The notes below the pieces were generated by a model. That model was given only the letters and a program-made list of their open reading frames with translations. It had not been told where the DNA came from and did not search any database. DNA of 64,000 nucleotides from assembly GCA_018401745.1 (NCBI GenBank), contig JAGYJY010000013.1:87544-151543 (forward strand), given 5' to 3'. The position numbers were made by a program, and so were the translations under genes. The stretch comes from Pirellulales bacterium. Its GTDB lineage: Bacteria; Planctomycetota; Planctomycetia; Pirellulales; UBA1268. Below are positions 19,274 through 27,329 of this stretch, in pieces (position 1 is the stretch's first letter; every line of letters starts with the position of its first letter).

Positions 19274-21925
19274 TCAGTGTCGGGGAGTGCTGTCGTGACG
19301 AATGTGGTGCTGCGCGAGTCGGGGCTGAAGCCCAGTCGGTGCCGCCAAACCGTGTGCCGCGGAGAGCTGAGCACTGCCGAGATGAGCACGGTGGGGGTGG
19401 GAGGTGGCTGATCCTGCGGCGATTCGCAGCGTCGGCCGCGCGGTGGTCGGTTTTCGGGCGACGCGGGCCTGCTCGAGAGCCATCGCCTTCCGCATCGGGA
19501 CCAGACCGCTGGCGAGTGCTGCCAGCGCTGAGATGTTGTTGAGGACCACGCTCGCCATCACACCCCAGCCGAGCGCAAACACGCCGGCGACGCAGACCGC
19601 GTTGGGCACCACCAGCATCTGCCAGCTTCGCCGGACATTGCGGTCGAGGTCGCAGGCGATGTCGCGAAGCTCACAGAGGCGACCGAGGCCCTCATCGAGA
19701 AACAGAATGTCCGCCGTGTCGGTGGCGATGCTCGTAGCGCCCCGCAGCGAGATCGAGACATCGGCCTTCTTGAGGGCGATCGCATCGTTGATGCCGTCGC
19801 CGATGAAGCAGACCGTTTTGCCCTCCCGCTGCAGCCGGGCGATGAAAGCGGCTTTTTGTTCGGGCAGCACCTCAGCAAAGTGCATGTCCATGCCGAGCTG
19901 CTCGGCGAGCCGTCGAGTGGGGGCGTCGTGGTCGCCGGACAGGATTGCCAGCTGCGTGATGCCACGGGCTCGTAGACCGGCCACGACCGCCTCCACCTCC
20001 GGGCGGACAGCGGCTTCGAGTTCGATCAGGCCGGCAAGCTCCCGGTCGATCGCCACCAGCACGACGCTGTCGCCTGCCGCATGGATCCGGGAAAGCCGTG
20101 CACAGACGCGTGCCTCGATCGCGATCCCTGCCGATTCCAGGAAGCGGCGGCTCCCCACGTGCACGACCCGCTCGCCGGCAGAGACGGTGATCCCCAGCCC
20201 CACGTGAAACTCGGTGGCGGCCGTCGCCGGCAGGTCGAGTCGGCGGGCCTCGGCCGCCTGGCGAATGGCCAGGGCGATTGGGTGATGAAACTTCTGCTCA
20301 GCTGCCGCGGCATATTTCAGAACGTCGTCTGGATGCCAGCCGCCACAGGCCTGAATCTGGCCCACGCCGGGCCGCTCGCTGGTGAGCGTGCCGGTCTTGT
20401 CAAACACAACCGTGTCGATCTGGCCAAAGCGTTCGAGTGCCTGGCCGTCTTTGACGAGAATGCCTTTGCTTGCGCACAGAGCGATCGAACTGAGCAACGC
20501 CGCGGGGGCGGCAAGCCGAATGCCGGTGCCGAGGTCGGCATTGACGATGGCCACGGCAGCGGCTGGCCCGATTGTGGCGTAGCCAACGGCCCCGAGGGCG
20601 ATCATCGGGGCTGCGGCCTTGTCTGCCAGCCGTTCACCGGTGGCTTGACGGGAGAGGCGGTGGCCCGCCGTGTTCTGCAGGATCGCGGCGATGCGGGCGG
20701 CGGCCGTTGCGGCACCGTGGGCCTCGACTGCCACGAAGAGCTTGCCGCTGACAACCACCGTCGAAGCAAAAACGCGATCGCTGGCACCCTTTTCAGCAGG
20801 CACCGCCTCGCCGGTGAGCGTCTGCTGGTCGACCGTGGCCAAGCCTTCGGCCACGATCCCGTCGACCGGGACCACCTCGCCGGTGTGAACGACGATCACA
20901 TCACCCTGCTCAAGCTGCTCGAGCGGGACGCGGATCTCCACGCCCTGCCTGACGAGCCACACCGACTGGGGTTGTTGGCCGGCGACCGACCTCAGCATCG
21001 CCTTGGAACGGTCTTCCGTCCGCTTCACCAGTGCGCGGCCAACGGCGAGGCACCAGCAGAGGACCGCCCCGGGGACCAGCTGCAGGGTGGCGATGCAGCC
21101 GGCGACAACCAGGGTGTCGAGGGCCTCAGAGCCGAGCCGCTTCTCGCGAACGAGCGTGCGGCACGAGCCGACGACAAAGGGCGTCGAGGTGGACAGCAGC
21201 ACCGCTGCCGAGACCGGCAGCAGCGCCGGGGCCGCGGTGCTCGCTGCGATCGCCAGAGGCACCGACGCGGTGCAGACAACCAGGGAGAGGTCGACGGGAT
21301 CGACCGCGGTCGGGATCGAAGCGGCGACAAGCGCCTGATCGAGCAGTTCGACGAGCCGGGGGCGGGAGAGTTCTCGCGGGTCGTGGTCGATCGTGACCGT
21401 TCCCAGCAGGGTGTTGCTTGAGCAGCGGTCGATTCCCAGCACGTTGAGAAGTTCCCGCTCAATCTCCCGGGCGAGCGAACCGCGGCGAAAGATCACCGCA
21501 TGACGAAAGGTCGCGCGACCCACCCGGCAGCTGATCAGTCGCCAGCCTGAGATGAGGTGGCCGTGTCGTTGGAGGTGGGCCACACCGCGGCGATCGCGAG
21601 CGAATCGCTGTGGTGCGAGGCTTCGCAGGGCACCGAGGCTGGCGGCGGGCTCACCGGAAGAACGATCGGCAGGGGTGGCTGCCTTGAGGCGCGCGGCGAG
21701 TCGCTTGAGCAGCTCGCCTGGCATCACGCGGCGGCTGTCGTACCAGAGTGTGGCGCGGCCACCAGAAAGGGGGCCGAGCCGCACTCGCAAAACAGCCTCG
21801 ACCGCAAAGATGGCCATCACGAAACGGCAACAATTTGCGTCGTCTTTCCGAAACATCGGGTGATCGATCTCGATCACACCGGGCTGCGGAAAGTTGACGC
21901 GAACATTCATTGCACTGCCATCCAT
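19274..21925 (-). CDS. P1B-like P-type ATPase (catalytic partner)
   Basis: An 883-residue cation pump. The N-terminus has HMA2-like ferredoxin-fold halves (GVIEIDHPMFRKDDANC; later VTIDHDPRELSRPRLVELL). Catalytic elements: TLTGEAVPAEKG in the actuator, VVFDKTGTLTS with the phosphorylated Asp, KFHHPIALAIR (the HP pair of P1B pumps), and FIGDGINDAIAL in the hinge. The membrane metal-site position, normally CPC/SPC/TPC, reads RLAAPAALLSS, with no Cys. The substrate therefore cannot be predicted. An extra 60-residue basic/histidine-containing tail ends the protein. It follows the PacL-like gene by 39 bases and precedes the ATPase-like gene by 11, so an operon is likely. The ATG at 21925 is used; Met6 is an alternative. 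Confidence 0.9.
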   Translation of the reverse strand: MDGSAMNVRVNFPQPGVIEIDHPMFRKDDANCCRFVMAIFAVEAVLRVRLGPLSGGRATLWYDSRRVMPGELLKRLAARLKAATPADRSSGEPAASLGALRSLAPQRFARDRRGVAHLQRHGHLISGWRLISCRVGRATFRHAVIFRRGSLAREIERELLNVLGIDRCSSNTLLGTVTIDHDPRELSRPRLVELLDQALVAASIPTAVDPVDLSLVVCTASVPLAIAASTAAPALLPVSAAVLLSTSTPFVVGSCRTLVREKRLGSEALDTLVVAGCIATLQLVPGAVLCWCLAVGRALVKRTEDRSKAMLRSVAGQQPQSVWLVRQGVEIRVPLEQLEQGDVIVVHTGEVVPVDGIVAEGLATVDQQTLTGEAVPAEKGASDRVFASTVVVSGKLFVAVEAHGAATAAARIAAILQNTAGHRLSRQATGERLADKAAAPMIALGAVGYATIGPAAAVAIVNADLGTGIRLAAPAALLSSIALCASKGILVKDGQALERFGQIDTVVFDKTGTLTSERPGVGQIQACGGWHPDDVLKYAAAAEQKFHHPIALAIRQAAEARRLDLPATAATEFHVGLGITVSAGERVVHVGSRRFLESAGIAIEARVCARLSRIHAAGDSVVLVAIDRELAGLIELEAAVRPEVEAVVAGLRARGITQLAILSGDHDAPTRRLAEQLGMDMHFAEVLPEQKAAFIARLQREGKTVCFIGDGINDAIALKKADVSISLRGATSIATDTADILFLDEGLGRLCELRDIACDLDRNVRRSWQMLVVPNAVCVAGVFALGWGVMASVVLNNISALAALASGLVPMRKAMALEQARVARKPTTARPTLRIAAGSATSHPHRAHLGSAQLSAAHGLAAPTGLQPRLAQHHIRHDSTPRH

Positions 21926-21964
21926 GACGACGGTGTTGCCACCGCCAGTTCACCGCGGGGCGAC

Positions 21965-22219
21965 TCAGGCAGCTTCGCTGGCCTTGGCATCCCCTGCGGC
22001 AGAGAAAAACTCTGGCCCCACCGCCCCATGTTCACCATGCTGCATCGACTCTGCGGCTTCGGCAGCGCCTCTGATCGCGTCGCCAAACGCCTGCTGCGCA
22101 AAGACGAGCGCTCCAGCCAGATAGGGCGCCAGCTTTTCTTTGAGCTGCGGGTAGGCAGCATGGCCGCAGGCCCCCACGGCCACGCCCGCGCAGAAATAAC
22201 CAAAGTCAGAACGTTTCAT
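21965..22219 (-). CDS. Small PacL-like membrane protein next to P-type ATPase
   Basis: An 84-residue protein from the ATG at 22219 with AGGA six to seven bases upstream. It begins MKRSDFGYFCAGVAVGACG, a short membrane anchor, then an amphipathic Ala/Glu helix (AFGDAIRGAAEAAESM) and a His-containing QHGEHG motif. Mycobacterial PacL proteins (DUF1490) next to P-ATPase genes have the same layout: anchor, E/A-rich helix, C-terminal metal-binding motif. I infer a metallochaperone or stabiliser role for the pump; sequence homology to PacL could not be tested and may be only convergence. Confidence 0.6.
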   Translation of the reverse strand: MKRSDFGYFCAGVAVGACGHAAYPQLKEKLAPYLAGALVFAQQAFGDAIRGAAEAAESMQHGEHGAVGPEFFSAAGDAKASEAA

Positions 22220-22476
22220 GAGAGTCCTCGCTGTGGTGTGTCCACGAAAGAAACAACCGTTGTAGGCATGCAAAACGGTTGCCAGATCCCGTGCGAAGGC
22301 CTGAAAGCGAAGGCCCTCACACGACTATGGCACACGCTGTGGCACAAGGCGGAGGATTCGTCAGAGCCGATCCTGTTTGCGGCAACGTCACATGTTCGCG
22401 CGACCAGTGCACACGGCAGCCAACGAGCTGCCGCAGCGGCCGATCCCACCCGTTTCGGCGGTGTTGGCTTGATGGC

Positions 22477-22869
22477 TCAGACGTCGGCGGCCGCCAGAGC
22501 AATCGTGGCGGTCGCCGTGTCGGCTGATTCAGCCGTGGCGTAGCCGAGCGTCTGACGAGCAAGGTCGAGCCCCGCAGCACCGCCATCGATGCACCCATAG
22601 CCGATTGCGTTGTTCTTGGGCAGCAGCCGTCCGACGAGATACACCGGGAACGTCGTGCCATACCCGACTGCGTAGCCAGTGGCGTGGACGCCCTTGACGA
22701 GCGTGCGACCGACTGCAGGGAAAAAACCCTTGGCTGCACGCGACGCATCAGAAGCGCCCGTCTTGGCGGCTTCCACAATTGCATACACAGAAGAAAACTT
22801 GCCCAGCCCGTCGACGCCTGCGCCTGCTGTATTGATCATGACATTTGTACCAGTCGTGAGGTCCACCAT
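22477..22869 (-). CDS. Small helical protein, proximal member of ATPase locus (paralogue of 14640-15020)
   Basis: A protein of about 130 residues; the ATG at 22869 is used although Met codons at 22884 and 22839 are also possible and no strong ribosome site is seen. The centre has GYAVGYGTTFPVYLVGRLLP followed by KNNAIGYGCIDGG, the same pattern as in the product at 14640-15020. The N-terminal part has a GASDASRAAKGFFPAVG helix that also aligns. It is the first gene of the minus-strand locus. Function unknown. Confidence 0.7.
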   Translation of the reverse strand: MVDLTTGTNVMINTAGAGVDGLGKFSSVYAIVEAAKTGASDASRAAKGFFPAVGRTLVKGVHATGYAVGYGTTFPVYLVGRLLPKNNAIGYGCIDGGAAGLDLARQTLGYATAESADTATATIALAAADV

Positions 22870-23047
22870 TGGAAAGAAAACCAAAACACGTCAGCTGGAC
22901 TGGTCGCATCCTTGACTCGCCTTGCTCAGCCGCTGCCATGACTGCCGGAGCAATCGGCGAACGCGACCGCTCAACAGCCTCTCGTCTCTTGAGACTAGTT
23001 CGCCGTTTCCACGGTTGCAAACTTCCGGTGGCCTGAGTGCGAGCGCA

Positions 23048-23083
23048 TAAAAAAACTCCGCCCGGGGGAATCCCCGGGCGGAG
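23048..23083 (-). terminator. Intrinsic terminator of the cysteine-repeat gene
   Basis: Perfect 12-bp arms at 23056-23067 and 23072-23083 with a 4-base loop (GAAT). On the minus strand the hairpin is followed by a T run (plus-strand A run 23049-23055). It lies 66 bases after the stop of the cysteine-repeat gene and separates it from the ATPase locus. Confidence 0.92.
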
Positions 23084-23148
23084 CTCACTGGTCGACGTCG
23101 GGCAACGAGTTTTCCGATTCGACCTATTTAACTACTCAGACCAGATGC

Positions 23149-23970
23149 TCACTTGCTGAAGGCAGCAAAGAGGCGGCCGGTCATGCCGTTGGAAGCCGAA
23201 GCGTCCGGCACGGGGGCCATCGCGGGCTCCGCGGTGTAGGCACCGCAGGCGGGCTCGCAGCAGCCACCGGCAGCACAGCCGGGCTCGCAGCAGCCGTTGC
23301 CAGCGTCGCAGGCCGGCTCGCAGCAGGCCACGCCAGCGTCGCAAGCGGGCTCACAGCAGCTGTCGGTGCAGCTGTGGCAGCGCTTCTTCGCCGAGTGGAT
23401 CGCCTTGAGGAAGCCCAGGAACGGCCGGTTGTGCTTCTTCGCACAGCCGGTGTCGCAGCAGCTGCTGCCAGCGTCGCAAGCGGGCTCGCAGCAGGCCACA
23501 CCAGCGTCGCAGGCGGGCTCGCAGCAGCCAGCGGCATCGCAGCCGGGCTCGCAGCAGCCGTTACCAGCGTCACAGGCAGGCTCGCAGCAGGCAGCGCCAG
23601 CGTCGCAAGCGGGCTCACAGCAGCTGTTGTCGCAGCAGCTGCTGTGCTTCGCCTTGCACTTTGCGAACAGGCCCTTCAGCCCGCCGAAAAGATTGTGCTT
23701 CTTACCGCACGGGCGATCGCAGCAGCTGGTGCTTCCAGCGTCACAAGCCGGCTCACAGCAGGCCACACCAGCATCACAAGCGGGCTCGCAGCAGCCGGCT
23801 GCATCGCAGCCCGGCTCGCAGCAGCCAGCACCGGCGTCACATGCCGGCTCACAACAAGAATCGGCACAGCCGTGGTGTCCGAGCATCCTGTCAAGGAGCT
23901 CGAAACCATACGACTGGCTACAAACGGTCGCACTGAGTGCCAGTACGCCGAGGTACAACATACGCTTCAT
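23149..23970 (-). CDS. Secreted cysteine-repeat protein (CCEPACDAG repeats)
   Basis: A 273-residue exported protein. The ATG at 23970 follows AGGAG; the leader MKRMLYLGVLALSATVCSQS is a signal peptide. The mature part has three blocks of near-identical CCEPACDAG / CCEPGCDAAG units, separated by two basic linkers (KKHNLFGGLKGLFAKCKAKH and the similar KKHNRPFLGFLKAIHSAKK). Cysteine is more than a fifth of the repeat blocks. Planctomycete cell walls are proteinaceous and rich in disulfides, so a structural, cross-linked envelope role is reasonable; metal binding is the alternative. The gene is monocistronic, closed by the terminator at 23048-23083. Longer upstream frames to 24207 are not supported. 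Confidence 0.85.
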   Translation of the reverse strand: MKRMLYLGVLALSATVCSQSYGFELLDRMLGHHGCADSCCEPACDAGAGCCEPGCDAAGCCEPACDAGVACCEPACDAGSTSCCDRPCGKKHNLFGGLKGLFAKCKAKHSSCCDNSCCEPACDAGAACCEPACDAGNGCCEPGCDAAGCCEPACDAGVACCEPACDAGSSCCDTGCAKKHNRPFLGFLKAIHSAKKRCHSCTDSCCEPACDAGVACCEPACDAGNGCCEPGCAAGGCCEPACGAYTAEPAMAPVPDASASNGMTGRLFAAFSK

Positions 23971-24439
23971 CGAGCCACATCTCCTATGCTTGTGGATCAC
24001 GCGAGGTCTTGCGTCCCATTCCGCGAGGTTGTCGTCACCCCGAGGCTTGATCCACGAACTTCTTTGCGACAGGCCTGTCGAGCCGATCCGTGACTCGAAA
24101 TCTTCAGGTTGCTGTCGCCCCCTTGGTTGCCCGACGGGCACAGTGATGCCCCGGGGGACAGTGAGGGCTATCGGCGTGGAGTTCGAAGCGGCTTGAATGA
24201 GTCCCAAGTATTTTCATATCAACGACTTACGTTGCGTGTGAGGCAATCCTTGAGGGGTGTTCCGAAGGGGTAAGTCGTGCCGCTGAAGGCCCTACAACCG
24301 GTCTGGTTTCACGCGCACAGACAGCCTCATCGGCAGGCTTTGCCACGCTTGTTCGGGAGAGCCCACGCGACCGCTGCAGGCGGTGCCATCGGCAGAACTT
24401 GACAACCACGTTCGAGGCCCTGAGACTCCTAGCCGTAAC
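23971..24439. other. Intergenic region before the cobalamin riboswitch
   Basis: No gene is supported. The left part should carry the promoter of the minus-strand cysteine-repeat gene. On the plus strand TTGACA at 24399-24404, with a weak -10 (GAGACT, 24422-24427) at 17 bases, could drive the riboswitch transcript; this promoter is only suggestive. The stretch around 24200-24240 is locally AT-rich. Confidence 0.4.
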
Positions 24440-24665
24440 GGACTTGGTGGCGGGTAGCACGACGCTTCGTGCTGCTCGCAAACAGGGAACACCGGTGAAA
24501 ATCCGGGACGGCCCCGCCGCTGTGTCCGGGTGATTGCTGCTCGGCTCCATGAGCCAGGCAGCGATCAGAGCATCCGACCTTCAGGCCATTGCATGCCACC
24601 GCTGCGGCGGGCATGTGAGAAGGCGGTCGGTGCTCGATGCCCGGGAGTCAGAAGACCTACCAGTG
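24440..24665 (+). promoter_or_regulatory. Cobalamin riboswitch
   Basis: The conserved parts of the cobalamin element appear in order on the plus strand. An AGCACGACGCTTCGTGCT hairpin comes first, then GGGAACACCGGTGAAAATCC (24485-24504) with the following GACGGCCCCGCCGCTGT core, GAGCCAGGCAGCGATC, a GCCACCGCTGCGGCGGGC stem, TGAGAAGGCGG, and finally the B12-box-like GAGTCAGAAGACCTACC (24645-24661). The next plus-strand gene is the DUF1559 protein at 24882, about 215 bases on. No certain terminator or anti-terminator fold was identified between the two. Confidence 0.88.
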
Positions 24666-24881
24666 TTCCGAAAAGCTTGAGAGGCTGCGAGGGCGGCATC
24701 TCTGGCGGAGATCGCCGTGTGGTGATCTTGGTTTGATCTGTGTCGACAGACAGCCGCAGTCGCGGAAGCGCTGACGGTGCCGGGTGAATCTTCGCAGCGG
24801 TTCAGACAGCGAGCCCGCGGTCCACGGTGCCGTGCGGTCTGGAGCGGTGCGCCGATTCCCGCGGCAGGAAGGAATAGCAAC

Positions 24882-25983
24882 ATGGATACAATCACTGCTG
24901 ACGGTTTGTGCGGACAGCAGCGGGAAACACCACCGCGAGCTGGCTATCCGTGGAAAAAGCCACCCGTATCCTTTTTTCACTTGTCCTTTTTTCACTTGGG
25001 GCCCTTTTTCCCCTTGGGCAACACCCGAAAACGCCGAGAGGCTTCGGGGTTGCCGGTCGCCGTATCCTGCGGCGGCAGACTATTTCCTCAGTCTGCGAGA
25101 CGTGTTCTGCGGGCAGGAACCCCGCGATGCGGGTTCACACTCGTCGAGTTGCTTGTGGTGATCGCGATCATCTCGGTGCTGATGGGCCTTCTCCTGCCTG
25201 CGATTCATGCCAGCCGGGAGTCGGCCAGGCGGATGGCCTGTGCGAGCAATCTGCGGCAGCTCGGGCTCGCGCTGCACAACTACATTTCAGCCAACAATGA
25301 GCGAATGCTGCCGTTGAAGGTTGACGACGACGATCGCATCGCTGGCACCCTCGCCAACCCGTCGCAGAATCCCTATCCCGGCAAGAGCCGCTACTGGTTT
25401 GGCGAAGTGGATGAGAACGAGCCCGATCCCGCGGCCCAGGCTGAGCTTCGAAGACGGGTCGCTGGCCCCCTTCATTGAGACCAACACCTCGGTCTACCAG
25501 TGCCCCAACTTCGGCCCCGAGGCCGTCGACGTGCTGCGGTATGGCAAGCTGGCGACCGGGTTCGACTACAACGCGACCCTCGGCCCGGGAACCCAGTGGG
25601 ACTGGTCGCAGTGGCCTGCTGTGGAGCTGAAGCACCGCAACCTGCAGCGAACGATCGGTGCGGTCCGCGAGACGACCCGCACCATCGCCTTCGCGGAAAG
25701 CGCGATCGTCTACTTCCTGTTTCCCTATCCCCTGCGGGAAAATCTGGGAGGCCTGCTAGCGCCGAGTGGTGCCGATCCGTCGGTGCACTTCCGCCATGCT
25801 GGTGAGTCGGCCAATGTGGTGTTTCTCGACGGCCATGTTGCCAACTACCCCAGGAAGTTTCGGCCGGGCCCCTGGACAAGCCCTCCGCAGATGGCGTTCA
25901 TGGAGGAGTATCACATTGGGATCCTCTGCGACGGTGATCCGAGCGATCCCGAGGCCGCCGACGCGCTCTACGATCTCCGCTGA
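24882..25983 (+). CDS. DUF1559 pseudopilin-like protein, frame broken, unusual leader
   Basis: Secreted or membrane protein with a type IV-pilin-like N-terminus: [20 protein letters not shown], cleavage expected after Gly84. Then comes the DUF1559 pattern ([20 protein letters not shown] ... LHNY), and near the end [20 protein letters not shown]. One extra base near 25439-25440 separates the two halves; removing a G joins DPAAQ to [11 protein letters not shown]. The ATG at 24882 has AAGGA at a good distance but gives an 84-residue leader, far longer than usual. A TTG at 25050 with GAGAGG upstream gives 28 residues and may be the true start. The gene is the first downstream of the cobalamin riboswitch. 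DUF1559 proteins are sometimes called PulG-like putative transporters. Confidence 0.8.
24950..25110 (+). repeat. Dispersed repeat, copy A (in DUF1559 leader)
   Basis: The segment shares GTGGAAAAAGC, a pyrimidine-rich run and CCTGCGGCGGCAGAC plus flanking bases with 42764-42880, in the same order and orientation but with differing spacing. It contains an internal direct duplication of TCCTTTTTTCACTTG (24969-24998). It overlaps the 5' part of the DUF1559 frame. Origin and boundaries are uncertain. Confidence 0.55.
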
Positions 25984-26059
25984 ATCAGCCGGGGAGGTGG
26001 CGCCGCGTGGGAGGCTGCACTGGCGGTGATTCCCTCAAGACTGCTCCGCGAGGCGATCG

Positions 26060-26914
26060 ATGTTTGATCCCCAAGCCCGATCCGCAGCCTGCGATGCTGC
26101 CCTGGCCCACAACGCGAGGGCCTGGGATCGGCTTGCCGAATCGAAGGCGGCTCTGGCGCAGCCCGCTGCCGATGCTGCGTTCAGCGACCCACGGCGGTGG
26201 CTCGGCGCGGGCGGCTGGCTCGCGGGCGAAGGGCAGGGGCGGTCGTGGCTGCCCTCGCGGCTCGACGGGCTTGAGGTGCTCTGCCTGGCCGCCGGTGGCG
26301 GAAAGCACGGGCCACTCTATGCGGCTGCCGGGGCCCGCGTGACGGTCCTCGACAGTTCGCCGGCGATGCTTGCCCTCGACCGGCAGGTCGCGGCTGAGCG
26401 TCGGATCGACTACGGCATCGTGCAGGGCTCGATGGACGACCTCTCGATGTTTGCCGCTGGGCGGTTCGACCTCGTGATCCATCCGGTGAGCACCTGCTAC
26501 CTGCCGGAGATCGGCCGGGTGTTTCAGGAGGTGGCCCGGGTCACGCGGGCGGGCGGCCTGTATGTCAGCCAGCACAAGAGCCCGGCGAGCCTGCAGTCGT
26601 CGCTTGAGCCAGGGCCGCGGGGCGGCTACGAGCTTCGTCACCCCGTTGCCGGCGTTCAGGCCGGCCGTGCCCTGCCGCCTGAGCCCCCGAGCCGGCTCCG
26701 CGAACACGGCACGCAGGAGTTCGTGCATTCGCTCTCTTCCATTCTCGGGGGAATCTGCATGGCCGGGTTTGTGATTGAGGATGTCTGCGAGCCCGACCAT
26801 ACCGAGCCGCAGTCGGCCGTCGGCTCGTTTCCGCATCGAGCGAGCTTTCTACCGCCCTATCTGAGGATTCTGGCGAAGAAGCAGGCGACCGCACCGACGC
26901 TGGCTTTGGCCTGA
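26060..26914 (+). CDS. Class I SAM-dependent methyltransferase
   Basis: A 284-residue protein. The SAM-binding motif I is VLCLAAGGGKHGPLYAAAGA, followed by VTVLDSSPAMLALDR (acidic ribose contact) and FDLVIHPVSTCYLPE at motif IV. The remainder includes a helical cap and a C-terminal LPPYLRILAKK. Substrate unknown. It lies 76 bases after the DUF1559 gene in the same direction and could belong to the same transcript; whether it is under cobalamin control is open. Confidence 0.85.
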   Translation: MFDPQARSAACDAALAHNARAWDRLAESKAALAQPAADAAFSDPRRWLGAGGWLAGEGQGRSWLPSRLDGLEVLCLAAGGGKHGPLYAAAGARVTVLDSSPAMLALDRQVAAERRIDYGIVQGSMDDLSMFAAGRFDLVIHPVSTCYLPEIGRVFQEVARVTRAGGLYVSQHKSPASLQSSLEPGPRGGYELRHPVAGVQAGRALPPEPPSRLREHGTQEFVHSLSSILGGICMAGFVIEDVCEPDHTEPQSAVGSFPHRASFLPPYLRILAKKQATAPTLALA

Positions 26915-27005
26915 GTGTTGCGGTGCTGGCTCGAGTCGGCGGCCCGATACGGTAGGCTAGTCGCTCGTTTCCTGATGGCTTTTCAACTCCAGCCCCCGCG
27001 GCCCC

Positions 27006-27293
27006 ATGCTCTGCTTGAACATTTTCCTCACGGCAAAAGATGCCACCGACGTCGACACGCTCCGCGGCCTGCTCAGCGAGGCAATGCAGCTGAGCCGACA
27101 AGAGCCCGGCTGCCTGCGGTTTGACGTGTATCACTCGACCGCCGATGTGCGGCGGTTCACCCTCGTCGAACACTGGGAGAGCCAGGAGTCGCTCGACGGC
27201 CATCGCCTCGGGCAGGCCTACACCCAGATCTACAAGCCGCAGGTGATGCCGCTGGTGGAACGCGAGGGGCATCCGTCCGAACTCCTTGGCTGA
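27006..27293 (+). CDS. ABM-domain protein (putative quinol monooxygenase)
   Basis: A 95-residue dimeric alpha-beta barrel protein of the antibiotic biosynthesis monooxygenase family. Typical elements are the first strand MLCLNIFLTAK, the EPGCLRFDVYHS segment, RFTLVEHWESQESLDGH and a C-terminal strand. Family members act on small quinols or in stress protection, but the substrate here is unknown. It lies between the methyltransferase and pabA/trpG genes. Confidence 0.85.
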   Translation: MLCLNIFLTAKDATDVDTLRGLLSEAMQLSRQEPGCLRFDVYHSTADVRRFTLVEHWESQESLDGHRLGQAYTQIYKPQVMPLVEREGHPSELLG

Positions 27294-27329
27294 GATGGCA
27301 GGCACGGGCCGTGTGAGGCAACAACAGCA

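Noticed and set aside
20081..21421. 446-codon plus-strand frame inside the P-type ATPase gene
   Set aside because: No recognisable domain, low-complexity composition, and the opposite strand has all ATPase motifs.
23297..24196. Long plus-strand frame of 299 codons rich in Gln/Ala/Ser repeats opposite the cysteine-repeat gene
   Set aside because: It is the reverse complement of the CCEPACDAG repeats; the minus-strand frame has a signal peptide, a ribosome site and a terminator.
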